The notes under the pieces were generated by a model. That model had not been told where the DNA came from, searched no databases, and saw nothing but the letters and a program-made list of their open reading frames with translations. Source: Halegenticoccus tardaugens (lineage in GTDB: Archaea > Halobacteriota > Halobacteria > Halobacteriales > Haloferacaceae). Taken from it: a stretch of DNA of 64,000 bases. Positions 1 through 9,709 of the stretch are shown here, in pieces. Both the position numbers and the translations under genes were made by a program. Where the stretch lies: assembly GCF_004116405.1 (NCBI RefSeq), contig NZ_SDIC01000008.1, forward strand, positions 62,001 through 126,000. The letters run 5' to 3'. The stretch's first letter is position 1. Each line of letters starts with the position of its first letter.

Positions 1-141
1 CGGTGTGAGACTCCATGTCCTTTCGTATCACGACAGGACATATGTATGTTAATGGTGGGAGCACGGCCGCCGGTTCGGTGCAGTGCGCTGCTAGTGAACC
101 CATCAAATTGTAGCATTTATGTCTCTGTCGAGCATGAGCAT

Positions 142-913
142 ATGCCGAATCTGCTAACGGGCTGGACGTCCGTCATCACTGATGGCATGAGCGGCATCGG
201 CCGCGGGATCGTACTGAAGCTAGTGCCACATGGCGCAGACGTCGTCGTCGACGTCTGTGAGTCACCGCGAACGCCGGAGACTACGCCGACGCTGGAGACG
301 ATTGAGGAGCGAACGAACTCCCAGGGATTGTTCGCGGGGTGGGACGTGACGAACTACGACGACCTGGTCGGGCAGTCGACGCAGCGGAGGAGTTCGGCGG
401 TGTCGACGTGATGGTGAACAATGCGGGCATCGTCCATCCAGTCGAGGTCTTCGACACGACCGACGAGGACTTCGCGACGCTGATCGACGTCAATCTGAAG
501 AGCACGTACTTCGGCTGCCAGGCCGCCGGTGAGCGGATGTTACAGAACGGTGGCGGCTCGATCATCAACGTCGCTACCACCGCCGTGGAGCAGGGTTTCG
601 TGAAACCGGGGTCGATCCTCTACTGTGCGGTGAAGGGCAGGGTGAAGTCGATGACGGTCGCCGTGGCCGATCTACTTGGCCCGGACGTGCGGGTGAAGCC
701 ATTCAGCCGGGCTTCACCGGCGAGACGGGCCTGGCCGAGCCCCACTCGGAGGAGGCGGCGCGGGCGCGGGCAGCCGAAACGTCGCTCGACCGGCTCGGCA
801 CCCCCGACGACCTCGGGAACGTCGCCGTCTTCCTCGCGAGTGATCTCATCTTGTATGTGACTGCCGAAGCCATCCTCGTCGACGGCGGATGGGGCAACAC
901 GGGCGGCCCGTGA
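142..913 (+). pseudogene. Frameshifted short-chain dehydrogenase/reductase (SDR)
   Basis: The remains of an SDR oxidoreductase are spread over three frames. An N-terminal part carries a Rossmann-like glycine motif (DGMSGIG, resembling TGxxxGIG). A shift near 375-390 leads to the middle part, with the NNAG motif and the active-site YxxxK (YCAVK). A second shift near 700 leads to a C-terminal part ending in VDGGWGNTGGP. Each piece aligns to the normal SDR order, so this is one broken gene of roughly 250 codons. The start is the ATG before PNLLTGW. An NAD(P)-dependent alcohol/ketone oxidation role is known for the family; the substrate is unknown. It lies upstream of CoA-transferase genes in a stretch rich in broken catabolic genes. 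Confidence 0.8.
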
Positions 914-1021
914 ACGCCCAACCACTCTTCAACCCGAGATTTATTAGCTGAGGCGGGATACCAACTGCCATGACGTTCGCCCTTGACCGACGGCAGCTGC
1001 GTCAGCAGAGGAGTCCGTAGG

Positions 1022-1939
1022 ATGAGCAAGGTAACGGACATGAGGGGGGCGATCTCGTCCGTAGTCGACGACGGGGAGACGATCTACCTTGGAGGGTTCA
1101 CCCACCTCATCCCCTTCGCGGCCGGCCACGAGATCATCCGCCAGGGATACAGCGATCTGAACCTAGTGAGGGCGACCCCCGACCTGATCTACGATCAGAT
1201 GATCGCGGCGGGGTGTGCGGGCAAGGTCACCTTCTCATGGGCCGGAAATCCGGAGGTCGGGAGTCTCCGCCCGTTTCGGCGGGCCGTCGAGGAGAGCGTA
1301 CCGAACGAGATCGAGATCGAGGAGTACTCGCACTTCGGCCTTGTCTCTCGACTGGCCGCAGGCGCGCAGGACCTCCCGTTCCTTCCACTCCGCACGTTTG
1401 CCGGCTCCGACTACCCGGACCACGTTGACACCATCCGGACGGTTGAGAATCCGTTCGACAACGGAATCGGCGAGATTCCGGTCGTTTCGCCGCTCGAACC
1501 GGACGTGGCGATCGTTCGCGCGCAGCGGGCGGATGTGGAGGGGAACGCGCATCTATGGGGAATCCTCGGCGAGATAGTCGAAGCGGCGTTTGCCGCAGAG
1601 ACGGTCGTGTTGAGCGTCGAGGAGATCGTGGACCGCGATGTCATCCAGAGCGACCCTAACCGGACATCCATTCCAAACACAGTGGTCGATCACGTTGTCG
1701 AGGAGCCGTACGGCTCGCACCCATCGTACGCTCAGGGGTACTACGACCGGGACAACGAGGCGTACCTCGAGTGGGACCAGCGGTCCGAGACCCACGAGTC
1801 GACGAAGGAGTGGCTGGACGAACGGGTGTACGGCGTGGCCGATCGCGCAGAGTATGTTGAACGGATGGAGACGAATCGGCTCGTCGACCTGCAACCGCGG
1901 TCGAACTACGCGACACCAATCGACATGGGAGGGTACTGA
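1022..1939 (+). CDS. Family I CoA-transferase, subunit A
   Basis: The protein has about 305 residues and resembles glutaconate/3-oxoadipate-type CoA-transferase alpha subunits: an N-terminal DGETIYLGGF segment with the family glycine turn, then the substrate fold with the IVRAQRADVEGNAH motif. The start at MSKVTDM is preferred over an upstream in-frame ATG at 983 because a purine-rich AGGAG lies just ahead and homologues begin here. It overlaps the next gene by one base (TGATG), so the two subunits are translationally coupled. The family moves CoA between an acyl-CoA and a carboxylate; the natural acid is not identifiable. The partner subunit is frameshifted, so the enzyme may be inactive. 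Confidence 0.85.
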   Translation: MSKVTDMRGAISSVVDDGETIYLGGFTHLIPFAAGHEIIRQGYSDLNLVRATPDLIYDQMIAAGCAGKVTFSWAGNPEVGSLRPFRRAVEESVPNEIEIEEYSHFGLVSRLAAGAQDLPFLPLRTFAGSDYPDHVDTIRTVENPFDNGIGEIPVVSPLEPDVAIVRAQRADVEGNAHLWGILGEIVEAAFAAETVVLSVEEIVDRDVIQSDPNRTSIPNTVVDHVVEEPYGSHPSYAQGYYDRDNEAYLEWDQRSETHESTKEWLDERVYGVADRAEYVERMETNRLVDLQPRSNYATPIDMGGY

Positions 1940-2698
1940 TGGCGGAGTACACCGACACCGAGTTGATGGTTACCCGTGCGGCACAGGAGCTACGGAACGG
2001 CGACACCACCCTGGTCGGCGTCGGCGTCCCGAACCTCGCCTGCAACCTCGCCAAGCGGACCCACGCACCGGACCTCGAGATGATCTACGAGTCGGGGACC
2101 ATTGATTCGAACCCGTCCAAGCTTCCCCTCTCCATCGGCGACCCAGTACTCGCGACGAACGCCCAGAGCATCGTGCCGATGAGACAAGGGTTCGGCTACT
2201 ATCTTCAGGCCGGCCGGATTGACGTCGGCTTCCTCGGCGGCGCGCAGATCGACCGGTACGGCAACATCAATTCCACGGTCATCGGGGACTACAATGATCC
2301 GAAAGTGCGGCTTCCCGGCAGCGGAGGCGCCTGCGAAATTGCTAGCAACACCCGCAAAACCATCGTTATCACGCCCCACAGCAAGCGGCGCTTCCCGGAG
2401 GAGGTGGACTTCGTCACGAGTCCCGGCTACCTCAACGGCCGCGAGAGTCGTGAGAAGCTCGGCCTCCGTGGGGGGGCCGCACACTGTCATTACGGACAAG
2501 GCGGTGATGCGGTTCGACGACGACGGCGAGATGTACGTCCACTCTCTCCACCCAGGCGTGACGGAGAAGACGGTCCGGGAAGCCACCGGATGGGACCTTC
2601 GGTTTGCATCCAATCTTGGGGAGACACGGCTCCCAGGCGAGGAGGAGATCGATCTTATCAGGAACGAGCTCGACCCGAACGAGTTCTACATCGGTTGA
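1939..2698 (+). pseudogene. CoA-transferase subunit B, frameshifted in a G run
   Basis: The first about 180 codons read as a family I CoA-transferase beta subunit: the ESGT motif with the expected catalytic Glu (YESGTID), then GFLGGAQIDRYGNIN and the conserved LPGSGGA segment. At a run of seven G (2470-2476) the frame shifts by +1. The remainder (GPHTVITDKAVMRFD to DPNEFYIG) continues in the other frame to a stop at 2698. Both halves are needed for a normal length of about 253 residues. One extra G explains the break, so this is either a recent inactivating indel or a sequencing error in a homopolymer. It follows subunit A with a one-base overlap. Confidence 0.8.
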
Positions 2699-2797
2699 GC
2701 ACCTCGATCATGAACTAGAAGTGATGACTCCATCTCGATCGCGACGCAACCGGGCGACCAGCCTGTAAGACGATCCCGATATTAGTACAACCGGGTA

Positions 2798-2828
2798 CTT
2801 AAAATACGTATGAGAAAAGTATTTTAAG
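2798..2828. promoter_or_regulatory. 10-bp inverted repeat upstream of the VOC dioxygenase
   Basis: A perfect inverted repeat, CTTAAAATAC (2798-2807) and GTATTTTAAG (2819-2828), is separated by 11 bp. It ends 31 bp before the dioxygenase start codon, in an AT-rich stretch where an archaeal TATA box would lie. A regulator binding here would be expected to affect transcription of the gene at 2860. Which protein binds is unknown; the IclR regulator at 5481 is one possibility. Confidence 0.5.
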
Positions 2829-2859
2829 ATGCTCATTATATGTTCTGTCGTATCATACC

Positions 2860-3816
2860 ATGCCAGAGATACCCGGAATTCATCACGTAACTGCGTTCTG
2901 TGACGATCCACAGGAAAATTATGAGTTCTTCACCGACGTTCTCGGCCTCCGTTTCGTCAAGCGGACGGTTCGGTTCGACGTGCCGGAGAAAATCTACCAC
3001 CTCTACTACGGTGACGAGCTGGGGACACCCGGCACCATCGTCACCTACTTCCCGATGACCAACATGCCCATGGAGGAGGGTATGGTTGGCAAAGGAATGA
3101 TCAGCTCGGTCGGCTTGACGATTCCCGAGGGATCCGTCGAGTACTGGGAGAACCGGTTTGAGGAGCATGACGTCGAGTGCATGACGGAGGAACGATTCGA
3201 CGAGACCGCCATCGCGTTCGCCGACCCGGACGGGCTGCCGTTCGAGCTTGTGACCGGCGAGTCCGACATCGAGCCATGGACTGACGAGGCCGACGTTCCC
3301 GAGGAGCACGCAATCCGCGGAATGTTCAATACGACGCTGCACTCGAACGACCCCGCCGGCACTATGGACGTCCTCGAGACGATGGGCTGGAAGCGGCTCG
3401 GCGAAGCTCAACATCCCCAGGCCGGCGACCGTGTCCGGTACGAGGCGCCGGGTGACGCCCCTTGCGCCACGAAAGTCGACGTCCTCATCCGACCCAACGC
3501 CCCACAGGGCATTATGGGCATCGGAACCTATCTCCACGTCGCCTACCGCGTCAAGAACGACTGGGAGCAGGACGAGGTCAGCGACATCCTGCGGAGGAAC
3601 GGCTACTACACAACCTCCACGAAGGATCGTGACTACTTCCACTCGCGATACATCACCGAACCCGGCGGAGCCATCTTCGAGTACGCGACGGACGGCCCCG
3701 GCTTCGACATCGATCAGGATCCGGAGGACTACGGGAAGGACCTGAAGGTTCCGGACTGGCTTGAGGTCGACGTCGAGCACATCAACGAGATGCTTCCGCC
3801 TCTCGAGATGACCTAG
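2860..3816 (+). CDS. VOC-family ring-cleaving dioxygenase (MhqO/PcpA-like)
   Basis: The 318-residue protein has two tandem vicinal-oxygen-chelate (glyoxalase/bleomycin fold) halves. Candidate metal ligands are His in IHHVT (about residue 8), His in TYLHVAY (about 227) and Glu in AIFEYAT (about 276), matching the His-His-Glu spacing of PcpA/MhqO hydroquinone dioxygenases. Such enzymes open hydroquinone-type rings with Fe(II) and O2 in the cytoplasm. Length is normal and the ORF is intact, unlike its neighbours. An inverted repeat sits just upstream. A gentisate-like or hydroquinone substrate would fit an aromatic-degrading haloarchaeon, but this is inference. Confidence 0.85.
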   Translation: MPEIPGIHHVTAFCDDPQENYEFFTDVLGLRFVKRTVRFDVPEKIYHLYYGDELGTPGTIVTYFPMTNMPMEEGMVGKGMISSVGLTIPEGSVEYWENRFEEHDVECMTEERFDETAIAFADPDGLPFELVTGESDIEPWTDEADVPEEHAIRGMFNTTLHSNDPAGTMDVLETMGWKRLGEAQHPQAGDRVRYEAPGDAPCATKVDVLIRPNAPQGIMGIGTYLHVAYRVKNDWEQDEVSDILRRNGYYTTSTKDRDYFHSRYITEPGGAIFEYATDGPGFDIDQDPEDYGKDLKVPDWLEVDVEHINEMLPPLEMT

Positions 3817-3915
3817 AGCACCCATCACCATTTTCATGACGCCGCCGCGATCCGTTCGAACCATGCGATTGGCACGTTAACGTTTATTGTGTATGACTGA
3901 GAATCAGACGTCGGT

Positions 3916-4978
3916 CTGCGAGCAGCACGCTATTACGGTCCGAGGGAGATCAGCGTCAAGGAGTCGACCCAAACGCCGTCAGGGAAAACGATGTCCGCGT
4001 AGAGATCGCCGCCTGCGGCATCTGCGGTTCTGATCTCGGCGAGTATCTCGCCGGCTCGATCACGATTCCGGACGAACCACATCCGGTCACCGGCGACCGA
4101 CTCCCAGTTACGATGGGACACGAGATGAGCGGTACTATTGCCAAGGTCGGCGAGAACGTCGATATCGCGCAAGGGACGCCTGTCGTCGCCAACCCCATCG
4201 TTTGATGCGGTGACTGTTGGTACTGCGATGCGGGAACGTACCGACTCTGTACGTCGGGCGGATTCGTCGGCCTATCTGGCGGCGGTGGGGGATCCGCCGA
4301 ATCTGTCGTCGTTTCCGCCTAGAAGGTCGTCCCAATCCCTGAGAAGATCTCGTTAGAACTCGCCGCGCTTGTTGAACCGTTCACCGTCGGCGTTCATGCC
4401 GTCAAACGGTCCGAGCTCGAATCCGGCGACTCGGTCGTAATCTTCGGGAGCGGTCCGATCGGGTTGACCGTCCTCCAGGCGGCACTGGCGGCTGGTGCCG
4501 GACCTCTGTACGTCTCCGAGCCCCGCGCGGCACGGCGGACGCTCGCGCCGAAGTGTGGTGCCGACGAGGTGATTGACCCGGCTGAGATGGACCCCGTGTC
4601 CAACATTGACAGCGAGACAAACGGCGGCGCGGACGTCACGTTCGAGGTCGCCGGCGCCGAGCAATCGGTCGCCCAGGCGCTTGCCAGCGCGAGAGCCGGC
4701 GGCACAGCAACCATCGTGAGTATCTTCGAGGACCTGATCCGGATCGATCTGAACAACGTCGTGATGCCCGAACAGACCGTCGTCGGAACGGCCGCGTTCG
4801 AAGGAGGTCCGCTCTCCAGACGCGAGTTCGGAACAACGATTCGTACCTTCGCGACCGGTGCGTTCGACCCGGAGCCGCTCGTCACGTCACGCATCATTTT
4901 GAAGACATCGTGGCGGACGGGTTCGAACGTCTCTTGGATGATGACGGCGATGAAGTCAAGGTTTTGGTCCGGCCGTGA
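3916..4978 (+). pseudogene. Zinc-dependent alcohol dehydrogenase (butanediol-dehydrogenase-like), multiply disrupted
   Basis: Pieces of a medium-chain dehydrogenase follow each other in the correct order: LRAARYYGPREISV, a frameshift near 3960, the zinc-site segment AACGICGSDLGEY, MGHEMSGTIAKVGENV, an in-frame TGA near 4203 just before the structural-zinc CGDCWYC, an in-frame TAG near 4320, the coenzyme motif GSGPIGLTVLQ, and a last frameshift near 4905 before GFERLLDDD. The expected start codon reads CTG, not ATG. These are at least five lesions, so the gene is dead. The family oxidises secondary alcohols or diols with NAD. Confidence 0.85.
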
Positions 4979-5217
4979 ACGGAGAGACCCGAGAAAGACT
5001 ACACTCCTTTGCCGAGGTATTCCATTGCACAATGGTAACTAATGGCGTTCGACAAACGCAGTCTAGCAGAAAACCCAGTATTCGGGCCAGGGACCCGTTA
5101 GTCGAGCCGTTTACGACCCAAACGCCCGCTCCGAACGTATGACATTAGCTAACATCCATACAGAACACGTGAACGCCAGAAACGGAAATTGTGCTCACGT
5201 ACCGTTACGAATGCGTT

Positions 5218-5345
5218 ACAAAACTATATTTGTAAGCCTCAGTTAGTTACTATTGAAAATATAGTTGATATAATATTAACAATAATTGGTAAATAAGATG
5301 GCTTTATAACCCATCCAACTATAACAAACATTATAATGTTTGTTA
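5218..5345. promoter_or_regulatory. Palindrome-rich regulatory region upstream of the IclR gene
   Basis: Three symmetric elements lie in the AT-rich spacer 4979-5480, which holds no gene. First, ACAAA-6 nt-TTTGT at 5218-5233. Second, a 10-bp inverted repeat AACTATATTT (5222-5231) with AAATATAGTT (5257-5266). Third, a perfect 24-bp palindrome at 5322-5345 whose half-site is TAACAAACATTA. IclR-family proteins often bind palindromes near their own genes, so autoregulation is the likely reading. The first element is nearly identical to 19879-19894. Confidence 0.6.
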
Positions 5346-5480
5346 ATTTCATACGGGTCGGGAGCGGTGCGTGGGACCTCATCGAGTCTTCCGGTCGACG
5401 TCGCTTAATCCTCACTGACGCTCGCAGGAATCTGTTCAAATAATGCTAATGATTTTAAGCGTGTCAGTCCATGTAAGGCC

Positions 5481-6266
5481 ATGTCACCGTACCAGCCCCC
5501 GAAACCAAAACGTTCGGTGAAGACGGCCGACAGAATAGTCGAACTGTTCGTCGCGCTCCAAAAGAAGGAGTACGCAGGGGTCACGGAACTCGCGAACGAT
5601 ATCGATCTGGCCAAGAGTACGACCTACCACTATCTCGCGACTCTCCAAAACGAGGGGTACGTCGTCAAAGACGGCAACAAGTACCGATTGGGGCTGCGAT
5701 TTCTCGAACACGCGACTCACGTGAACGAACAACTCGGAATTCTTTCCATTGTCAGACCCGTCCTCGACGATCTCGCGGAACGGACCGGAGAAGTTGCGTG
5801 GCTGCTCTTCGAGGAGCACTCACACCCGATCTACCTCGACAAGTCCGTCGGCGGCCGTGGCGTCGTTAGGTTTAGACGGGAAGGAAAGTGCTCGCCAACG
5901 ACTGCAGGCGGGAAGGCCGTTCTCGCCCAGTATTCGGAAAAGGAATCCAGGAGCATTATCGAGTACCTGAAGGAGAGACATCCCAATTACGTGATCCCGG
6001 ACGTGGATACATACATCTCGAAGATTCAGGAGGTGCGAGAGCAGGGGTACGCGACGTGCTACGACGAGGTAAGTCCCGGGGTCTCGTCCGTCGCCGCCCC
6101 GATTCTCTACGCGAGCGACGTCATTGGTGCAGTATCGGTTGCGGGGCCGACGGTCCGGATTAAGGACGAACTGGGCGACACGCTTCCCGACATGGTGCGA
6201 GGCGCGACGAACGACGTCGAACTGCGCCTCGAGAACGAGTCCTGGGAGTACTACGACCCTGAGTGA
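5481..6266 (+). CDS. IclR-family transcriptional regulator
   Basis: The protein has 261 residues. An N-terminal winged helix (about 12-75: GVTELANDIDLAKSTTYHYL is the helix-turn-helix with its recognition helix) is followed by the IclR effector domain (about 80-255), including the CSPTTAGGKA and CYDEVSPGVSSVAAPI segments. IclR proteins control catabolic operons in response to small organic acids or aromatics. The upstream spacer carries a perfect 24-bp palindrome. Neighbouring targets could be the dioxygenase block to the left and the amidohydrolase to the right. The effector is unknown. Confidence 0.92.
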   Translation: MSPYQPPKPKRSVKTADRIVELFVALQKKEYAGVTELANDIDLAKSTTYHYLATLQNEGYVVKDGNKYRLGLRFLEHATHVNEQLGILSIVRPVLDDLAERTGEVAWLLFEEHSHPIYLDKSVGGRGVVRFRREGKCSPTTAGGKAVLAQYSEKESRSIIEYLKERHPNYVIPDVDTYISKIQEVREQGYATCYDEVSPGVSSVAAPILYASDVIGAVSVAGPTVRIKDELGDTLPDMVRGATNDVELRLENESWEYYDPE

Positions 6267-6902
6267 CGGGCTGTGCCAGGAGAAACGGTACCGATACGTG
6301 CTCTTGTTTCCTTCGATCCGTCGCTTGCGATACCTCCTGTGCACACTGGGCAACGTCGCTATGAGTCAGAGAGACGAGAGCTATGCCGGGAGTTCGGACG
6401 TTTTCGGAACGCGCCCGTATATCGGGTGGCCCGATCAGATGACGGGGAACTCGCATCCGATAGAAGCAAGTGAATATAGGAAGTTGTAGCAAGGAAGCGT
6501 CACCGAGACTACGTCCCGCTCGCGAGTCGCTCCACGGCCACATCGGTCACGTCACCCCTCGGGGACAGTGTTCGCGTCGTCACCTCCTACCGGATCACCG
6601 GTCTCGAACTTTTATGCTATTGTTTCAGTGAAAAATCACTACGGGCACGGCTCGTCGGATGGTATTACTCCCTAACGGTGGATCGCACAATTGATGTGAT
6701 CCGGTCGGTCGGGAACCGGTGGGCAGTTCCAATTAGTTGTAGAAAATCGGCCGGACGGCGTTTCGCCCCGCCGTACGTTCCACGGTAACGGACCGTGGAC
6801 GAACGCTAGTCCACTCGTCGAAGCCGAAGGCAGAGGGTGCGCCGTAGGGTAGTAAGCCGATCAGACAGGGTGACCCGTTCGTATTCTGAGATTGGCTTCG
6901 GA
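6267..6902. other. Intergenic spacer, no gene recognised
   Basis: About 640 bases lie between the end of the IclR gene and the end of the convergent amidohydrolase gene. Short ORFs here have the basic, serine/arginine-rich composition of antisense or chance frames. No repeat, tRNA or IS end was recognised. Confidence 0.5.
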
Positions 6903-7904
6903 CTACAACCCCAGGATCCGCTTCGGATTCTCATAGACGACCTGCTTGATGGTCTTGATGTCGATGCCCATTCGGTAAAGCTCGAAGATCGTCCGCTTGA
7001 ACGAGAACACGTCGCTCTTGAGTACCCCCGCGCTGTCGGTCTCCACGAGGACGCGGTCGGGGCCGTACTCGTCGATCACGGCGGCGACGTCACGCGGGGT
7101 AACGCCGAGAAGCCACGGGTAACTCACGGTGAAGGCGAGGTAGCAGTCCGTGCTCTCCATGACATACGGCGCGACGCTCCGATCGCCGTGCGAGAGCACC
7201 AGCTGCTCGTCGGGGAGCCCCGCCTCGTCCTTCAGCTCGACGTCGAGTTCCGTCGCCGCTCGCTTCACATCCTCTCCTTCGAGCACGGGCGCCTGCTGGA
7301 GGCTCATGTCCAGCTCGTAGCCGGGGATTGGTCCGCGTTCACGGAAGGGGATGTCCACGTTTTCTAGGTTCGGCGGCGTGTGGACGACAGCAGGGAGGTC
7401 GTGGTCAGCCGCGATCTCCATCTGCCGGCGCGTGACCTCCTCCTGGTCCTCCAGGTCCCAGCGCGAGACGTGTTGGGAGGCGGTGATCCCGATCTCGCCT
7501 ACTGCGGCGATCTCGTCGAGCACGCAGTAGTCGGGCATCAGCTCCAGCAGCTCCTTGTACTCGTCGACGCGTGCGCCGGTGTGGATGCCGATGCCGAGCT
7601 TCGCGTCGAAAAGATGGGACTGTCGGATCTGGTCGAGCCGGTTGAGCGCGTCGTCCCAGAGGTAGCGGACATCGTCGGGTGCCACGGGCTTGTACGGCGT
7701 CCAGTAGTAGCCCGCTGCCATCATTACCATTCCCTGGCAGCCGCTCAGCGCGAATTTCTCGCGGTCGTTCCACGAGAGCGTGTGCGCGTGGTTGTGGACG
7801 TCGATCCACGGGACGTTGGTTAGTTCGGGCGGGAGCACAGACTCGGCGTCCGCGTCAAGGTGATCTGCGTCGATCGGCCGTTTCGTCGGGTAGTGTACGT
7901 CCAT
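6903..7904 (-). CDS. TatD-like metal-dependent hydrolase
   Basis: The 333-residue protein has the TIM-barrel amidohydrolase/TatD motif series in order: DVHNH (His37, His39) as first metal ligands, AAVGEIGIT with the bridging Glu, VVHTPP, LSHGD, and ETDSAG as the final Asp ligand. Such enzymes hydrolyse phosphodiester, lactone or amide bonds using divalent metals. The sequence resembles cytoplasmic TatD-related hydrolases found in catabolic clusters more than the TatD nuclease itself. It is convergent with the IclR gene. Upstream on its own strand the sequence is empty for about 250 bases. Confidence 0.82.
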   Translation of the reverse strand: MDVHYPTKRPIDADHLDADAESVLPPELTNVPWIDVHNHAHTLSWNDREKFALSGCQGMVMMAAGYYWTPYKPVAPDDVRYLWDDALNRLDQIRQSHLFDAKLGIGIHTGARVDEYKELLELMPDYCVLDEIAAVGEIGITASQHVSRWDLEDQEEVTRRQMEIAADHDLPAVVHTPPNLENVDIPFRERGPIPGYELDMSLQQAPVLEGEDVKRAATELDVELKDEAGLPDEQLVLSHGDRSVAPYVMESTDCYLAFTVSYPWLLGVTPRDVAAVIDEYGPDRVLVETDSAGVLKSDVFSFKRTIFELYRMGIDIKTIKQVVYENPKRILGL

Positions 7905-8160
7905 CGTTTGTCTTTCGAGGGATGTCGTGTAATAATTTCGGCTCGCTCACGGTACCGTCTATCGCGCGGCACGTTGCGCTGTCGGACTCGCTTTTGGATA
8001 GTCGTTCGTCTTCTTGCTACTCCCATATCGATCTAGACCAGTTTGTCGAAAGGGCCAGTGTCGGTTAGTTTGATTAAGGACAGAGGGGTACCAGCAGAAC
8101 TGTCTTTGAGTCGACTTGAGGTGAGGAAACCAGCCTCAAGAATAGCTAATCCAGCACTTT
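7905..8160. other. Spacer upstream of the TatD-like gene, nothing recognised
   Basis: About 250 bases contain the promoter side of the TatD-like gene. No ORF with haloarchaeal composition and no repeat was seen. Confidence 0.4.
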
Positions 8161-8280
8161 CTAGTTTAGCATCTCTAAGCTGGCGTTCTTTCGCCGGGTG
8201 ATTAATGCAGTCTCTGGTGGTTGCTCGAAGCGGATGATCACGTCGAGGAGATCCCGTTGGAAACCGCTAATTTCAAACAT
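8161..8280 (-). pseudogene. PadR-family regulator, N-terminal fragment
   Basis: Reading left from 8280, the frame begins with MFEISGFQRDLLDVIIRFEQP, the first helix region of haloarchaeal PadR-like regulators, then degenerates and stops at 8161. The winged-helix core and the NHGRLYPNLD segment seen in the copy at 48581 are missing. It is a 5' gene scrap with its promoter retained. The promoter side is similar to that of the copy at 48760. Confidence 0.65.
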
Positions 8281-8442
8281 ACGAATAGAACGTAGATTGA
8301 TCGAACTATTATTATTAATGTATGGCTGTGTGTAGTGAATCCATATTACGCAAAAACAATTTAAATTGGACCGTCATCGGTACAGTTTCGGTCGAAGAAA
8401 AATGAAAAATCAAAGACTAGATCACGTCGGTTACAGATGACG
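8214..8442. repeat. Diverged duplicate of the PadR promoter region at 48708-48942
   Basis: The start of the PadR fragment and about 150 bases upstream align with 48708-48942. Shared blocks include the start-codon area, an AT stretch around TTAATA, an AAACAATTT-ACTTGGA-like block followed by CGTCAT-GG-ACAG, and a TTACAGA-GACG block. The copies are clearly diverged but colinear. Both end next to IS200/IS605-type ends. Confidence 0.6.
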
Positions 8443-8860
8443 CGTCAACTACCCCGCCCTGACCGCCTTCGGCGTTCTGAGGACAGCTTGCGTGGCTTGG
8501 GTCGGGAATTGTGGTCCCGGACCGACTTGTGTGCCGGTGCGGTCGGTCGGCAGAGGCACTTTAATTGGACGTGACTTCGGCGACTTCGCGGCCGGCCGAG
8601 TCGGCTCGGAGCGGTCGCGTCGTCGGTCTGTCCTTTGGGGCCGGGTGACGGCGGCCGTCCATCCCGAGATACCGTCCCTTTGCCTCCCGCACTATCGGTA
8701 TCGGAACCCTTTGCAGGGCTGTCTGAAGCCCGGTATGGACTACAGAAGACGACGGGCCAGCAAATACTCACTGTTTCGTCCTGCTTTGCAACGCGATTCC
8801 TCCCCCCCTCCTCGCGGCTCATTCGTCGGCGCTCGGTGAGGAAGGGAATTCCTCGCTACC
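8440..8860 (-). mobile_element. Deleted IS1341-type element, relic A
   Basis: On the minus strand the right side ends in GTCAGGGCGGGGTAGTTGAC, which matches the end of the tnpB at 55020 (AGCAGGGCGGGGTAGTTCAC) including the frame VRAG-stop versus SRAG-stop. The left side begins with CTTCCTCACCGAGCG, which resembles the left end at 53388 and relic B. The interior is too short for TnpB and too degenerate to read, so this is a MITE-like deletion derivative or a relic. No TnpA is present. Confidence 0.65.
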
Positions 8861-9709
8861 GCCCGTTGAACTGATCATTCATGGTAAGATCATTACTCTG
8901 TGGAGTGTTGAGTAAGCACATAGTAGTAGCGACAGGGAAGAGAGGTATATCCGAGAGCGGTGGAGAGATTCATCCGAGTACTTTTGTTCGTCAAGGAGAA
9001 ACCAGCCAAAGGAGAGTAGTATCATCACCTACTAGTATACCAGATTGTGTTCGATAGAGGTACCAGCTGCAATGATCAGATTCGCATCCTCCTCGCATCG
9101 GTTGTCGGGAAAGCCTGGGGCGGCACCTGCGAAAGAGGACGTAATGTACCTCGTCGTCGGGCAGGGACGGGACTCTAATCGCATGAACACCTCCTACTTT
9201 TGATAAGTGTAGAATTTTTCTGGTTTTTCTATTACTAAGGTGGCCTGAATCAACCAGCAAGTACGTCAGATACCTCAGAAACAGTATTAACGGGCCCTGT
9301 CTAGTCAAGCCAGTTTGAGAAGTGAATAACTCGTTGAGTGAATTGGACTCGAATGCTCGTAGACCTGCTCAGCGAGAGCTCAAGTGCAGATCTTGAAGAA
9401 TCTGGGGAGAACGAGCGGACGGCGAACTTCTCGATCGTACAATCGTCTACGTACTCGCGTACTCTGGAGTTCGTAGTGGTAAAATTATTAGCAATCCTTG
9501 AGACGATCGAGGGACTGGCTCGCGACGGCAAGCCACCGATCTCAAGAATAACCAACTCCTCGTGCTAGGAAGGAATCAATAACTCGAGAGATTTCAACTT
9601 CCCTCACAAACACACTGGCCAATCAAACGCTTCGAACGAGCACTCGACCCCCCGTCTGCACACTAGCCTATCTTCTCGCAAGTCACCCACGTCATTATAG
9701 GGGTTACCT
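8861..9709. other. Spacer between two IS relics, no gene recognised
   Basis: About 850 bases of lower GC content. Short ORFs occur on both strands (for example 9338-9568 plus and 8991-9308 minus), but none shows a domain or acidic haloarchaeal composition. It may be old transposon debris. Confidence 0.4.

Noticed and set aside
2836..3864. 342-codon minus-strand ORF
   Set aside because: Antisense shadow of the VOC dioxygenase, whose sense strand has clear metal ligands.
9338..9568. 76-codon plus ORF between IS relics
   Set aside because: Some protein-like runs, but no domain, no clear start signal and no homologue recognised; not called.
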